Origin: Planosporangium flavigriseum
GTDB lineage: Bacteria > Actinomycetota > Actinomycetes > Mycobacteriales > Micromonosporaceae
Assembly: GCF_011947225.1 (NCBI RefSeq)
Contig: NZ_JAATVW010000018.1
Span: forward strand, 1 to 64,000
DNA: 64,000 nucleotides
Direction of reading: 5' to 3'
How positions within the stretch are numbered: position 1 is the first letter of the stretch; each line of letters begins with the position of its first letter. This document shows positions 25,189-33,575 of this stretch, piece by piece. The notes under the pieces are model-generated. The model was given only the letters and a program-made list of their open reading frames with translations, did not search any database and had not been told where the DNA came from. Made by a program: the position numbers and the translations under genes.

Positions 25189-25968
25189 ATGCGAATTCTT
25201 CGACTGACTGCAATCGCTGTGGCTGTGACGGCAGCGGTCCTCGTGGATCCGCACACGGCTTCTTCCGCCCCCGGCCGGGGGGCCGTCATGCCACCCCTGT
25301 CGCCCAGCTCCGGGCCGCGGACGACAAGCATCACCGCCACGTACTACCTGACCAAGCCAAAGGACCAGCAGAACGCCGGCGGGTGCGGGACGGTCGCGTT
25401 CAGCTGGGAACGCCAGGGCACGAGGGAGAGCCGGAGCCTTGAGTCGAAACCGGCCAACCCCACCGGCGGGGCCGGGAACGGGTACTGCGTCGCGACTCTG
25501 ACCTTCGCACCGCCGGCCGGATTGGACACCCCGGGCGGGTACACAGTTCGGGGCACGAGCGGCGAGAGCAGCGCCTCAGCGATCTTCATCGTCACCGGCG
25601 ACAGCTCGCCCGCGCCCGCACCCGCACCGGTGCCGCCCGCGCCGGGCGCCATTCCGGCGGCGGTTGCCAGCGCACCGTCGGCCAGCGCGCGCCCCAGCCA
25701 GTCGGCGACGAGTTCCTCTGCACGGCCGAGCGCGGCCGCATCGACGAGCGCCCAGCCGCTGCCGAGCGAGGAGCCGAGCGTCGCCGGGAACCCGATGATC
25801 GTGAACGGGGCCCTTAAGCCCCCGTCCGGTGGCTCCATCGTCATGATCATCGCCGTGGTTGTCGGGGCACTGACGGTCGTCGGCGCCGGGCTCCTCATCG
25901 GCATGGTGGTCCGCAACCGTCCCGACGCGGAGGAGATCTCCGCAGACACCCTCACCGCGGAGTCATGA
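25189..25968 (+). CDS. type I membrane surface protein, Pro/Ser/Ala-rich
   Basis: The start at ATG 25189 (MRILRLTAIAVAVTAAVLV) gives a signal peptide, cleavage near residue 27. Residues about 45-135 form a small beta domain with two cysteines (GGCGTVAF, GYCVATL). Residues about 140-210 are a Pro/Ala/Ser linker. Residues about 221-245 are a transmembrane helix (IVMIIAVVVGALTVVGAGLL), followed by a short acidic cytoplasmic tail. A lone, surface-anchored protein of unknown ligand. The frame is open to 25108, but that start would bury the signal peptide. Confidence 0.7.
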   Translation: MRILRLTAIAVAVTAAVLVDPHTASSAPGRGAVMPPLSPSSGPRTTSITATYYLTKPKDQQNAGGCGTVAFSWERQGTRESRSLESKPANPTGGAGNGYCVATLTFAPPAGLDTPGGYTVRGTSGESSASAIFIVTGDSSPAPAPAPVPPAPGAIPAAVASAPSASARPSQSATSSSARPSAAASTSAQPLPSEEPSVAGNPMIVNGALKPPSGGSIVMIIAVVVGALTVVGAGLLIGMVVRNRPDAEEISADTLTAES

Positions 25969-26020
25969 TCTACGCCCCTGTGGGGTGCGACCCTCGGAGA
26001 ACCGACTAACGTCAACACAT

Positions 26021-26995
26021 GTGTACGCGGTGACAATCACTGAGCCGGGCGGCCCCGAGGTCCTGCAGTGGACCGAGGTGCCGGATCCCGAGCCGCAGCC
26101 GGGCGAGGTCCTGATCAACGTGACCGCCACCGCGGTCAATCGTGCGGACGTGATGCAGCGCCAGGGCGTCTACCCGCCACCGCCAGGGGCACCGCCGTAC
26201 CCCGGCCTGGAGTGCTCCGGCGTCATCGAGCGGATCACCGAGGGCGTCGAAGGCTGGCAGCCGGGCGACGAGGTGTGCGCGCTGCTCGGCGGTGGAGGGT
26301 ACGCGCAGAAGGTCGCCGTCCCGGCCAGTCAGGTCCTGCCGAAGCCCCGTAACGTGAGCCTCGACGAGGCGGCTTCGCTGCCCGAGGTCTCCTGCACGGT
26401 CTGGTCCAACGTCACCCAGCTGGCGAGACTCCGTGACGGCGAGACGTTCCTGGTGCACGGCGGCGGTAGCGGCATCGGCACCTTCGCCGTCCAGTACGCG
26501 AAGGCGATCGGCGCGACGGTCGCCACGACGGCCCGTGCCGCCAAGCACGACAAGCTCAAGGAGCTCGGCGCCGACGTCACCATCGACTACTCGACGCAGG
26601 ACTTCTCCGAGCTGCTGAAGAACCAGGTCGACGTCATCCTCGACATCATGGGCGGCCCCTACCTGCAGGGCAACGTACGGGCGTTGGCTACCAGCGGACG
26701 GATGACCGTGATCGCCACTCAGGGTGGCCGTAAGGGCGAGCTGGACCTGGGCGTACTGCTCGCGAAGCGGGGCCTGGTAGCCGCCACCACGCTGCGGGCG
26801 CGGCCGCTGAAGGAGAAGGCCGCGATCGTCCGGGGCGTACGCGAGGAGGTCTGGCCGCTGGTCGAAGAGGGCCGGATCCGCCCGATCGTCTACACGAAGC
26901 TGCCGATGAACCAGGCCGCCGAGGCGCACCGGTTGCTGGAGTCGAGCGAGCACTTCGGCAAGATCCTGCTGGTCAACCCCGACGCAACAGCCTGA
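26021..26995 (+). CDS. NAD(P)H:quinone oxidoreductase, MDR family (QorA-like)
   Basis: The 324-residue protein starts at GTG 26021; TAACGT lies 8 bases upstream, so the mRNA is probably leaderless. The medium-chain reductase features are seen: GroES-like half (NRADVMQRQGVYPPPPGAPP, GLECSGVIERI), nucleotide motif VHGGGSGIGTFAVQYAK, and C-terminal LLESSEHFGKILL. There is no zinc-site cysteine cluster, as in quinone reductases. It lies next to soxR, with the 3' ends overlapping 23 bp. In actinomycetes SoxR regulons contain quinone-handling reductases, but no SoxR box was seen before this gene. Confidence 0.87.
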   Translation: MYAVTITEPGGPEVLQWTEVPDPEPQPGEVLINVTATAVNRADVMQRQGVYPPPPGAPPYPGLECSGVIERITEGVEGWQPGDEVCALLGGGGYAQKVAVPASQVLPKPRNVSLDEAASLPEVSCTVWSNVTQLARLRDGETFLVHGGGSGIGTFAVQYAKAIGATVATTARAAKHDKLKELGADVTIDYSTQDFSELLKNQVDVILDIMGGPYLQGNVRALATSGRMTVIATQGGRKGELDLGVLLAKRGLVAATTLRARPLKEKAAIVRGVREEVWPLVEEGRIRPIVYTKLPMNQAAEAHRLLESSEHFGKILLVNPDATA

Positions 26996-27413
26996 CCGGC
27001 CCCGACCCCTGCGCCGCCAGCTCGTCGTTCCGGTTGTAGAGCCCACAGGTCTTCAGCGACAGGCAGCCGCAGCCGATGCAGCCGTCGAGCTGGTCGCGCA
27101 GTCGTTGCATGAGCGCGATCTGCTCGTCGAGCCGGCCGCGCCACGCTCGCGACAGCCGAGCCCAGTCGGCCCTGGTGGGGGTACGCCCGGCCGGGAGATC
27201 AGCCAGCGCCGCCCCGATCTCCTCCAGCGGCACGCCGACCTGCGCCGCGATCCGGATGAACGCCACCCGGCGCAGCGTGGCCCGTTCGTACCGGCGCTGG
27301 TTTCCGCCCGTACGCGTGGCCCAGATGAGACCGAGCTTCTCGTAGTACCGCAGAGCGGAGGGCGCGACGCCGCTGCGCGCCGACAGTTCGCCGATCGTCA
27401 GCAGTTCCTGCAT
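26973..27413 (-). CDS. soxR: redox-sensing MerR-family regulator SoxR
   Basis: About 146 residues from ATG 27413 (GTG 27416 adjacent; agggg upstream). Residues 5-70 are a MerR HTH (TIGELSARSGVAPSALRYYE, GNQRRYERATLRRVAFIR). A dimerisation helix follows, then the [2Fe-2S] ligand motif CIGCGCLSLKTC near residues 113-124, specific to SoxR. SoxR is activated by redox-cycling compounds that oxidise the cluster. The 30-bp palindrome at 27422-27451 lies directly upstream, so self-control is expected. Confidence 0.95.
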   Translation of the reverse strand: MQELLTIGELSARSGVAPSALRYYEKLGLIWATRTGGNQRRYERATLRRVAFIRIAAQVGVPLEEIGAALADLPAGRTPTRADWARLSRAWRGRLDEQIALMQRLRDQLDGCIGCGCLSLKTCGLYNRNDELAAQGSGPVRLLRRG

Positions 27414-27421
27414 CACAGCCC

Positions 27422-27451
27422 CTGCTAGTTGAAGTTAACTTCAACTAGCAG
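27422..27451. promoter_or_regulatory. SoxR operator: perfect 30-bp palindrome in a divergent promoter
   Basis: The half ctgctagttgaagtt and its exact complement give a 30-bp perfect palindrome whose core (AAGTTAACTT) matches known SoxR boxes. On the plus strand, TTGAAG (27429-27434) and TAGGTA (27454-27459) are 19 bp apart, the long spacer typical of MerR-family promoters. Confidence 0.9.
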
Positions 27452-27496
27452 TCTAGGTACCTGACCTTGACAACTACGCGTCGCCCGGCCGCGCTG

Positions 27497-27640
27497 ATGA
27501 CGGCGCCGCAGAGACTCACCGGGGACGAGAAGCACGCACCCGCCGAGTACTCCACCTCGACATGGCACGGCCTCGATCAGGCGGCGCTCCGGCAGAGGAT
27601 CGCCGCGTTCATCGACGGGGTGCCGGACCCGGCACGGTGA
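27497..27640 (+). CDS. 47-residue SoxR-linked small protein
   Basis: The ATG at 27497 opens a 47-codon frame (MTAPQRLTGDEKHAPAEYST then WHGLDQAALRQRIAAFI) ending TGA 27640. In-frame TTG 27467 would add ten residues and lies almost at the predicted start point of the SoxR-type promoter. Codon use is typical of the genome (GC-rich third positions), which supports coding. The product is acidic-then-basic, with one predicted helix (DQAALRQRIAAFIDG). No family was recognised. Its 3' end overlaps the convergent hydrolase by 32 bp. Its place divergent from soxR makes it a likely SoxR target. Confidence 0.55.
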   Translation: MTAPQRLTGDEKHAPAEYSTSTWHGLDQAALRQRIAAFIDGVPDPAR

Positions 27641-28580
27641 CGTCGGCGGGCGTCTTCGCACCGAACGCCGTCGCGATGATGTCGCTGACCGTGTGCACGC
27701 CGGTATCCAGCGTGGCACCGGGCGGCTGGTCAAACATGATCACCACGGCGTACTCGGCGCCGGGACCGGCGAAGCCCACGCTGTGGGTGACCCAGTGCTT
27801 GGCCTGGTCGTCGGTCTCCAACGACCAGCCGTTCGTGACGCCGGGCCGGTTGGGGTCGCCGGCCGCCCACGCTCCCCAACGCTGACTCGTGCCGGCCCGG
27901 CGCATCGCGGCCATCAGGTAGTCGCGGTCTGTCGGGTCGGCACGGTCGAGCACGAAGCCGATGAGGTGCAACAGGTCGTCGGGGGCGCACTTGAGGTGGT
28001 TCCACCGGCGGACCGCGCCGGCCGGGAACTCCAACTTCGCCATGCCGTACTGCTGCTGGAACCACGGCACGAAGGCCTCGTTGCCGAACTTGTCCCACAG
28101 CACGTCGGCGGCCGCGTCGGACGAGCCTTCCAGCATGTCGGCGATGTTCTTGCGGGCCGCGCTGTCCAACTTGATCTCGCCGTTGCGGGCGCGTTCGAGC
28201 AGGTTGACCGCCATCGCGAGCTTGATGGTCGACGCCGCCCAGGCGGGGCGGTCGAGCTCGCCGGCTCGCCACTCGGCGCCCGTCCGGCGATCCCGGACGA
28301 TGACCGCGAGATGACCGTTGGCCTTCTTGACCAGCTCGCCCGCTGCCCGGAACCGCTGCTGCGCGACGAGATCGGCGGGGGCCGGAGTGGCGGCGGCCCG
28401 GACCGCGCCGGCGTCCGGCGGGCCGTTGGCCACAGCCGCACCCCCGGAGGGTTGAACAACGGGCGGCGGCGACTCCGCGATCGCGGGCGACTCATAGGTG
28501 CGCACGTACTTCACCGCAACCACCGCCGAGACGGTGAGGACCAGGGCCCCGGCCGTGATCAATAGTGGATTGCGGCGCAT
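27609..28580 (-). CDS. class A beta-lactamase-like serine hydrolase, membrane-anchored
   Basis: A 323-residue protein with an N-terminal signal/anchor (residues 5-25), a Pro/Ala linker to about 70, then a penicillin-recognising domain. The SxxK motif is STIKLAM (about residues 117-123). The SDN loop region is GSSDAAAD at about 152-159. The third motif is degenerate (VTNGWS instead of KTG). Homologues in actinomycetes are annotated as serine hydrolases and usually lack lactamase activity; a role in cell-wall metabolism is possible. The gene is convergent with the SoxR-linked small ORF. Confidence 0.8.
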   Translation of the reverse strand: MRRNPLLITAGALVLTVSAVVAVKYVRTYESPAIAESPPPVVQPSGGAAVANGPPDAGAVRAAATPAPADLVAQQRFRAAGELVKKANGHLAVIVRDRRTGAEWRAGELDRPAWAASTIKLAMAVNLLERARNGEIKLDSAARKNIADMLEGSSDAAADVLWDKFGNEAFVPWFQQQYGMAKLEFPAGAVRRWNHLKCAPDDLLHLIGFVLDRADPTDRDYLMAAMRRAGTSQRWGAWAAGDPNRPGVTNGWSLETDDQAKHWVTHSVGFAGPGAEYAVVIMFDQPPGATLDTGVHTVSDIIATAFGAKTPADVTVPGPAPRR

Positions 28581-28798
28581 GTCAGCGCGGTCTTCCGGAT
28601 CCGCGTAGCGGCTTGTCCGTTACCTCGGTCTCCACACCGACCGGCCTCTCGGTCGACACGACGCGACGCGCATCGATTCGAAGCGCGCCTCTAGGCCATC
28701 AAGGTAACAGTTAGAAAGGTTGTCCGCCGCCGCCAGCGGCCAACCGGAGCGGACCGCGGCCGCCAAACCGCACCGTCCCGCCCGGAATCAAGAACAGA

Positions 28799-28856
28799 CC
28801 ATGATCGGGGTGGCGAAACGACTGCGGCTGCAGCCATCCCGCCACCTCGATCATGG
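28799..28856. terminator. long hairpin after bldC
   Basis: Arms ccatgatcggggtggcg (28799-28815) and its complement (28840-28856) match at 16 of 17 positions, with a 24-nt loop that can itself pair. It lies 20 bp after the bldC stop and could also stop plus-strand transcription. Confidence 0.7.
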
Positions 28857-28876
28857 CCAGGTGCGTCGGTGTTGCG

Positions 28877-29086
28877 TCAGTCGCCCACCCGCTGCGAGGG
28901 GATCTGCCCCTGCAGCAGAGCACGTACTTCCGACTCACGGTAACGACGGTGGCCACCCAAAGTGCGGATCGCACTCAGTTTGCCCGCCTTCGCCCACCGG
29001 GTCACGGTCTTCGGGTCGACGCGGAACATCGACGCGACCTCCGCCGGTGTCAACAGCGGCTCGGGTTCGTGCGTACGCGATGCCAT
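28877..29086 (-). CDS. bldC: BldC, MerR-like developmental DNA-binding protein
   Basis: A 69-residue protein that is almost entirely a MerR-type HTH: EPLLTPAEVASMFRVDPKTV, then TRWAKAGKLSAIRTLGGHRR and YRESEVRALLQG. The sequence is practically that of Streptomyces BldC, which binds direct repeats head-to-tail and delays entry into development. It supports assignment to a developing actinomycete. The region upstream (29087-29403) is AT-rich and probably holds its promoter. Confidence 0.96.
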   Translation of the reverse strand: MASRTHEPEPLLTPAEVASMFRVDPKTVTRWAKAGKLSAIRTLGGHRRYRESEVRALLQGQIPSQRVGD

Positions 29087-29403
29087 CGGTCACTCCTCCA
29101 CAGGTCCCAGATACGACGACCGGTGTCCCCGCCGGCCGGCGCGTTTCTCATGGTCCGGCTAGTCCCCGATGTCCGACATGGGCCGAACGGTTGAAGGTCG
29201 CTGTATGGATGGATGATGAATCAGCTGTTTTTTGCCCTTTTGAAGGGATCCTACGGCATAAATCGGGCGTTTAGCTACCCCAAATAGCCCTCAAAACGCG
29301 AAAAACGCTCGCGTTCGGCGACCCCCAAAATTCACTCATTAGATAAAAAGCACCCAAACGGACAGTCCATATGCTACAGGCGGCGTCCACCGTCGGCCCG
29401 ACA
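29087..29403. other. AT-rich intergenic region upstream of bldC
   Basis: No gene is seen. Bases about 29195-29360 are strikingly AT-rich for this genome, with A and T runs (ctgttttttgcccttttgaa, gataaaaagc). The stretch probably holds the bldC promoter and sites for regulators or nucleoid proteins such as Lsr2. Confidence 0.5.
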
Positions 29404-30300
29404 TCAATTGCAGCGTTCCAACAGCTGAACGGCGCGCCACCGCTCCACAAGTCGCTCATACGCCGAGGTGGCGGAGTCTGCCTCGCCCCGCCCGACGGCC
29501 GCGAGACCCGCCGCCACGAGGCCCGGCGAGTCGTCCTCGGTGAGGGTTTCGTCGGATAGCAGATTGACAAGGCCCCCGTAGTCCAACTCGACCACGGAGC
29601 GTGGATGGAACTCCTCCAGCCACCGAGCGGTCTCCTCCACGGCGGCCGTGATCGGCGCGTCCCCGAGCGAGCGGCGCAGCACCGAGTGCGCCCGATGGGC
29701 CCGCCGGCGGGCCTTGGAGATCTCCGTTCGGTACCGCAGCGCCCGCCGCTCGGGGCGCAGCGTCAGTTCCCGCTCGGACAGGTCGACGAACACGAACCAG
29801 CGAAGGGGTACACCCCACGTGGCGACCTGCTCGTGCACCCGCGGCAGGCCCCGTTCGAGCACCCGAGAACCGCTGCGCCAGTCTTCGAGCACGCTCTTGG
29901 CGAGCCCGGCGAAGAGCGGAGGCACGAACGCGTCGGCGAGGATGCTGGGCACGCCGTCCCGGGCCGTCAGCGCGGCCTCCGCCACCCGGATCCGCAGATT
30001 CCAGGGGCAGATGAGCAGATTCTCGTCGGCCTCGAGGACGTAGGCCTCGTCGGGCAACTCCGGCAGCCGGGTCCAGCCCGCGCCGAGCGCTTCCAGCACG
30101 GTCGTCCGTTGGCGTCCGGGCCCCTCAGCGGGCGCTATCGCGCGCCCCTCCTTGACGTAGCGGCGCCAGTACACCTGCCGTTCGCGGTCGAACGCGGTCA
30201 GTGGCTCATACACCCGAAGGTAGGACGCGAACAGTGAACGCACGTCGCGATCGTGCCACGTTTGGGCTTCTCGGTGCACTTTCCTGTCGGCAGAAGTCAT
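29404..30300 (-). CDS. conserved actinobacterial protein of unknown function
   Basis: The 298-residue protein is started at ATG 30300 (MTSADRKVHREAQTWHDRDV); the longer frame upstream overlaps the divergent vdh promoter and looks non-coding. The protein is soluble and charged, with conserved-looking segments (SLFASYLRVYEPLTAFDRER, WGVPLRWFVFVDLSERELTL, VVELDYGGLVNLL). The part LRPERRALRYRTEISKARRR is basic. I know similar proteins only as hypotheticals beside housekeeping genes in actinomycetes. It is divergent from vdh. Confidence 0.65.
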   Translation of the reverse strand: MTSADRKVHREAQTWHDRDVRSLFASYLRVYEPLTAFDRERQVYWRRYVKEGRAIAPAEGPGRQRTTVLEALGAGWTRLPELPDEAYVLEADENLLICPWNLRIRVAEAALTARDGVPSILADAFVPPLFAGLAKSVLEDWRSGSRVLERGLPRVHEQVATWGVPLRWFVFVDLSERELTLRPERRALRYRTEISKARRRAHRAHSVLRRSLGDAPITAAVEETARWLEEFHPRSVVELDYGGLVNLLSDETLTEDDSPGLVAAGLAAVGRGEADSATSAYERLVERWRAVQLLERCN

Positions 30301-30433
30301 CGATTCGGCGACCGGTCCGCATAGCGGACGGTTCTTCGACGATCGACGCGCGTCCCGGCTCGGAGCACTAGGCTCAGCCTTGCCGGCAGCACCCCGCCGG
30401 TAGTGCAGTGCCCCGGCCCCACAAGGAGTTCCC

Positions 30434-31525
30434 ATGGGCGTGTTCACCAGCGCGGAAGGCTACGAGCCGACCGGCCACGAACAGGTCGTGTTCTGCCAAG
30501 ATCGGCAGAGCGGCCTCCGCGCGATCATCGCGATCTACTCCACCGCCATCGGACCCGCGCTCGGTGGCACCCGCTTCTACCCGTACGCCAGTGAATCCGA
30601 CGCCGTCCGCGACGCGCTCGACCTGTCCCGCGGGATGGCGTACAAGAACGCCCTCGCCGGTCTCGACCTGGGCGGCGGCAAGGCGGTGATCTGGGGCGAC
30701 CCCGACCGCGACAAGTCCGAGCCTCTGCTGCGGGCGTACGGGCGGTTCGTGGAGTCGCTCGGCGGGCGCTACTACACCGCCTGCGACGTCGGCACCTATG
30801 TACAGGACATGGACGTCATCGCGCGGGAGACCCGGTTCGTGACCGGGCGCTCCGAGGCCCACGGCGGCGCCGGTGACTCCTCTGTTCTCACCGCGTACGG
30901 CGTGTTCCAGGGCATGCGCGCGGCGGCCGAGCACCGATGGGGCGCGCCTTCCCTGAATGGCAGGCGGGTCGGTATCGCCGGCCTGGGCAAGGTGGGCAAG
31001 CACCTGACCCGGCACCTGCTCGAAGACGGCGCCCAGGTGGTGGCCACCGACGTGTCCGAGCGCGCCTTCGACTGGGCGCGAGCCGCGTACCCGCAGGTCG
31101 ACCTCGTCAGCGATGTGACCGAGCTGATCACGTCCGACATCGACGTGTACGCGCCGTGCGCGCTGGGCGGTGCCCTCAACGACGACACCGTCCCGGTACT
31201 CCGGGCCGCGATCGTGTCCGGAGCGGCCAACAACCAGCTCGCGCACCCCGGCATCGAGAAGCTGCTCGACGAGCGCGGCATCCTCTACGCCCCCGACTAC
31301 GTGGTCAACTCCGGCGGGGTGATCCAGGTGGCCGACGAGATCGAGGGCTTCAACTTCGAACGGGCCAAATCGCGCGCGAGCAAGATCTACGACACCACCC
31401 GGCAGATCCTGGAGCTCGCCAACCACGAGGGTGTGCCGCCGGCGGTGGCGGCCGACCGGCTGGCCGAGCGCCGGATGGCGGACGTCGGCCGGCTGCGCAC
31501 GATCCGGCTGCCCCGCGAGCGCTGA
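30434..31525 (+). CDS. vdh: valine (branched-chain amino acid) dehydrogenase
   Basis: A 363-residue member of the Glu/Leu/Phe/Val dehydrogenase family; aggag precedes ATG 30434. The substrate domain has [19 protein letters not shown], the [11 protein letters not shown] segment with the catalytic Lys, and [14 protein letters not shown]. The NAD domain has [20 protein letters not shown]. It deaminates L-valine (and Leu/Ile) to the 2-oxo acid, feeding branched-chain fatty acid and polyketide precursors, as Vdh does in Streptomyces. It is transcribed alone and followed by a strong hairpin. Confidence 0.92.
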   Translation: MGVFTSAEGYEPTGHEQVVFCQDRQSGLRAIIAIYSTAIGPALGGTRFYPYASESDAVRDALDLSRGMAYKNALAGLDLGGGKAVIWGDPDRDKSEPLLRAYGRFVESLGGRYYTACDVGTYVQDMDVIARETRFVTGRSEAHGGAGDSSVLTAYGVFQGMRAAAEHRWGAPSLNGRRVGIAGLGKVGKHLTRHLLEDGAQVVATDVSERAFDWARAAYPQVDLVSDVTELITSDIDVYAPCALGGALNDDTVPVLRAAIVSGAANNQLAHPGIEKLLDERGILYAPDYVVNSGGVIQVADEIEGFNFERAKSRASKIYDTTRQILELANHEGVPPAVAADRLAERRMADVGRLRTIRLPRER

Positions 31526-31538
31526 CCTCTCGGCACCC

Positions 31539-31592
31539 CATGATCACGGAGCGTTGGTGTCGTCGTAACGACCTTGACACTCCGTGATCGTG
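31539..31592. terminator. hairpin after vdh
   Basis: gatcacggag (31542-31551) pairs perfectly with ctccgtgatc (31580-31589), with further outer pairs and a smaller inner stem. It lies 14 bp after the vdh stop. The catgatca start recurs in other hairpins of the window. Confidence 0.75.
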
Positions 31593-31808
31593 AGAAGAGT
31601 ATCGATAAGCCCGCTCCGGTGACGACCATGGGCCGCGACCAGGCCTTACGGATTTCCCCGGTCAGGTGTGCAAAGCCACCGGCACGTCGGGGAGGGCGAG
31701 ATGCCGAAACCGCTTGTCGACATGTACCGTAAGAGCCACGAGAGATGCCTGACGTGTGGGGCTCGCCGGTAACGGCTGCCCCGTAATTTCGTGCGAGGGG
31801 GTCGAGCC

Positions 31809-32030
31809 ATGGGGCGCGGCCGTGCTAAGGCCAAGCAGACGAGGGTGGCCCGGGAGTTGAAGTACCACTCCCCGAACACAGACCTCGCCGCGTTGCAGCG
31901 GGAACTGGGTGGCAGCAGCCGGAAGTCTGACGACGACTTCGACGAGTACGGCGAGTACGTCGAAGACGACGAGGACGAGGGCGAAGACGACGAGGACGAG
32001 GCGGGATACTCGCCTCCAGGTCGTCACTGA
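31809..32030 (+). CDS. DUF3073 small basic/acidic protein
   Basis: The 73-residue protein from ATG 31809 has the conserved head MGRGRAKAKQTRVARELKYH and SPNTDLAALQRELG, diagnostic of DUF3073. It is followed by a strongly acidic tail of Asp/Glu/Tyr repeats. The family is near-universal in actinobacteria, often beside purine genes as here (purM follows). Its role is unknown; the opposed charge halves suggest nucleic-acid or ribosome contact. Confidence 0.9.
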   Translation: MGRGRAKAKQTRVARELKYHSPNTDLAALQRELGGSSRKSDDDFDEYGEYVEDDEDEGEDDEDEAGYSPPGRH

Positions 32031-32156
32031 CCTCTCGAACACATCGGGCACGTGGACTTGATCCGCGTGCCACGTTCTGTCCGGGTCGCTTGACGCCGAT
32101 CATCTCCGGGAGCCGCCTCCTGCGTGCGGCAGTTCCTGGAGCCGTCCGGCGCGCCT

Positions 32157-32191
32157 GGACCGCATAGCCGATCACCGGCGTATGCGGCTCC
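32157..32191. terminator. hairpin after the RiPP precursor gene
   Basis: ccgcatagccg pairs with the facing ccggcgtatgcgg around a 4-base loop with one bulge. It lies 16 bp after the stop of the minus-strand precursor gene. Confidence 0.55.
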
Positions 32192-32206
32192 AGGCGGCAA
32201 CCTGGA

Positions 32207-32404
32207 TCACCGGGGACGGTTGTTCCAGTTGTAGAACGTCGGAATGTTCTCGAAGTGGTTCCAGGCGCAGACCGCGCCTTCAGCGTCGCCACCAGGGAGT
32301 TCCGCGCGTGCTACGCGGGCCGCGTAGGCGTCGGCCAGCAGGCGCTCAAGCCCGTCTGCGGCCGCGCGCACCCGATCGGTGACCGGGTCAGTGAGCTCGG
32401 GCAT
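32207..32404 (-). CDS. RiPP precursor peptide with repeated aromatic-x-Asn motifs
   Basis: A 65-residue peptide whose ATG (32404) lies inside the 3' end of the radical SAM gene (17-bp overlap), so both are translated together. Residues 1-42 are a helical, charged leader. The C-terminal core has Cys46 and then W48-N-H, F51-E-N, F57-Y-N and W60-N-N before an Arg-Pro-Arg end. Aromatic-x-Asn triplets are the substrates of three-residue-cyclophane-forming radical SAM enzymes (triceptides), which bond the aromatic ring to the Asn beta-carbon. The multi-motif core resembles the actinobacterial AmcA type. The mature product and its export are unknown; no protease or transporter gene is adjacent. Confidence 0.75.
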   Translation of the reverse strand: MPELTDPVTDRVRAAADGLERLLADAYAARVARAELPGGDAEGAVCAWNHFENIPTFYNWNNRPR

Positions 32405-33491
32405 GGTCGAGCACTCCCTCCAGTAAGTGAATCTTGCTGTTGCGGCAGTGGTTGGTCTCCGTACCGTCGAAGCGGCCGTGCTCGAAGTACCGGTTGGCGG
32501 CGTGGGCGCCCCCGCAGAAGCCGAAGTAGGGGCAGCTCTCGCGGCACGCCTCGATCCCGGCGAGGTACTCGGGCACCCAGACCGCGGACTCCGCCGCCGC
32601 GCCGAGAATCTCGTGAAGCGGCGTCGTCAGCACGTTCCCGCTGCTGAAGTCGCTGTAGCGGGGATCGGTGAAGCCGGCGAGCTCCGGCGAGAGCAGGAAC
32701 ACCCGGCCGTCGTTGGCGATGGTCGGGATCGGATCGAGCGCCCTGGGCAGCAGTTCGTCAGCCGATGCGGCCAGGACCGCCTCGACGTACCGCAGCGTCC
32801 ACTCGATCTCCCGGACATGGATGCGGGGCTCGGCCCGCCACGCCTCCACCAACTCCGCCCAGAAGGCCCGGACAGGATCGGCTCCGAAGTCGTTGGACCG
32901 GGAGTTGACGCCCTCCTGCTCCTCGATGTTGATGCCGAGCACGTCACAACCGAGGTCGAGAAAGTACCCGTAGAGCTCCCTGGCCAGCCCGGCGCGGGGC
33001 GCGGAGACGACGCAGAGGGCGGAGAACCCTATGCCGTGGCGGCGCAGCGCGTCCACGCCGCGCCGGATCCGCTCGTAGGCCGGAGCGCCGCCACGGGTGA
33101 CCCGGGCGGCGTTCCGCTCCGCCGGCCCGTCGACGCTGATGCTCACCCGTACGTCGTGCGTACGGAAGAACTCGCACCAGGCGTCGTCGACGAGCGTCGC
33201 GTTCGTCTGTATGTGGTGTTCCACGCCGACGAACGGCGCCATCAGCTCGGCGAGGTGCGCCCGTCCGGCCACGAGCGGCTCCCCGCCGTGCCACACCACC
33301 GAGAACCGGGTATCCGCCGCGGCCCATGGGTTGACCGACTCCGCGACGGCCCGCGCCACCTCGACCGGCATTCGCCGGTCGAGGGCGCGGTGTGGCAGGT
33401 AGCAATATGTGCAATCGAGATTGCACAACGTGGTCGGCTGTATGACGACGTACCCGGGGATCGGGGCGATGCCGTGCATGCCGGTCCACAA
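32388..33491 (-). CDS. radical SAM/SPASM peptide maturase, cyclophane-forming type
   Basis: A 367-residue enzyme. TTG 33491 is taken as start because gaggagg lies 5 bases before it; ATG 33479 is the alternative. The radical SAM [4Fe-4S] motif C23-x3-C27-x2-C30 (TLCNLDCTYCYL) is near the N-terminus. GGEP (WHGGEPLVAG) and the SAM-binding ISVDGP segment follow. The C-terminal SPASM region has CRESCPYFGFCGGAHAANRY and a final Cys in NHC. With the adjacent aromatic-x-Asn peptide this fits a triceptide maturase related to AmcB, GrrM, XyeB and FxsB. It should install C-C bonds by abstracting a beta-hydrogen. The two genes form an isolated RiPP locus between DUF3073 and purM. Confidence 0.82.
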   Translation of the reverse strand: MWTGMHGIAPIPGYVVIQPTTLCNLDCTYCYLPHRALDRRMPVEVARAVAESVNPWAAADTRFSVVWHGGEPLVAGRAHLAELMAPFVGVEHHIQTNATLVDDAWCEFFRTHDVRVSISVDGPAERNAARVTRGGAPAYERIRRGVDALRRHGIGFSALCVVSAPRAGLARELYGYFLDLGCDVLGINIEEQEGVNSRSNDFGADPVRAFWAELVEAWRAEPRIHVREIEWTLRYVEAVLAASADELLPRALDPIPTIANDGRVFLLSPELAGFTDPRYSDFSSGNVLTTPLHEILGAAAESAVWVPEYLAGIEACRESCPYFGFCGGAHAANRYFEHGRFDGTETNHCRNSKIHLLEGVLDHARAH

Positions 33492-33575
33492 ACTGACCTC
33501 CTCAGGCTGGCGCCGCGGGAAGGTTCAGCGTATTCGGTGTTGTAGCCGGGTTCTAGATTCCAATCGATGCGAACG

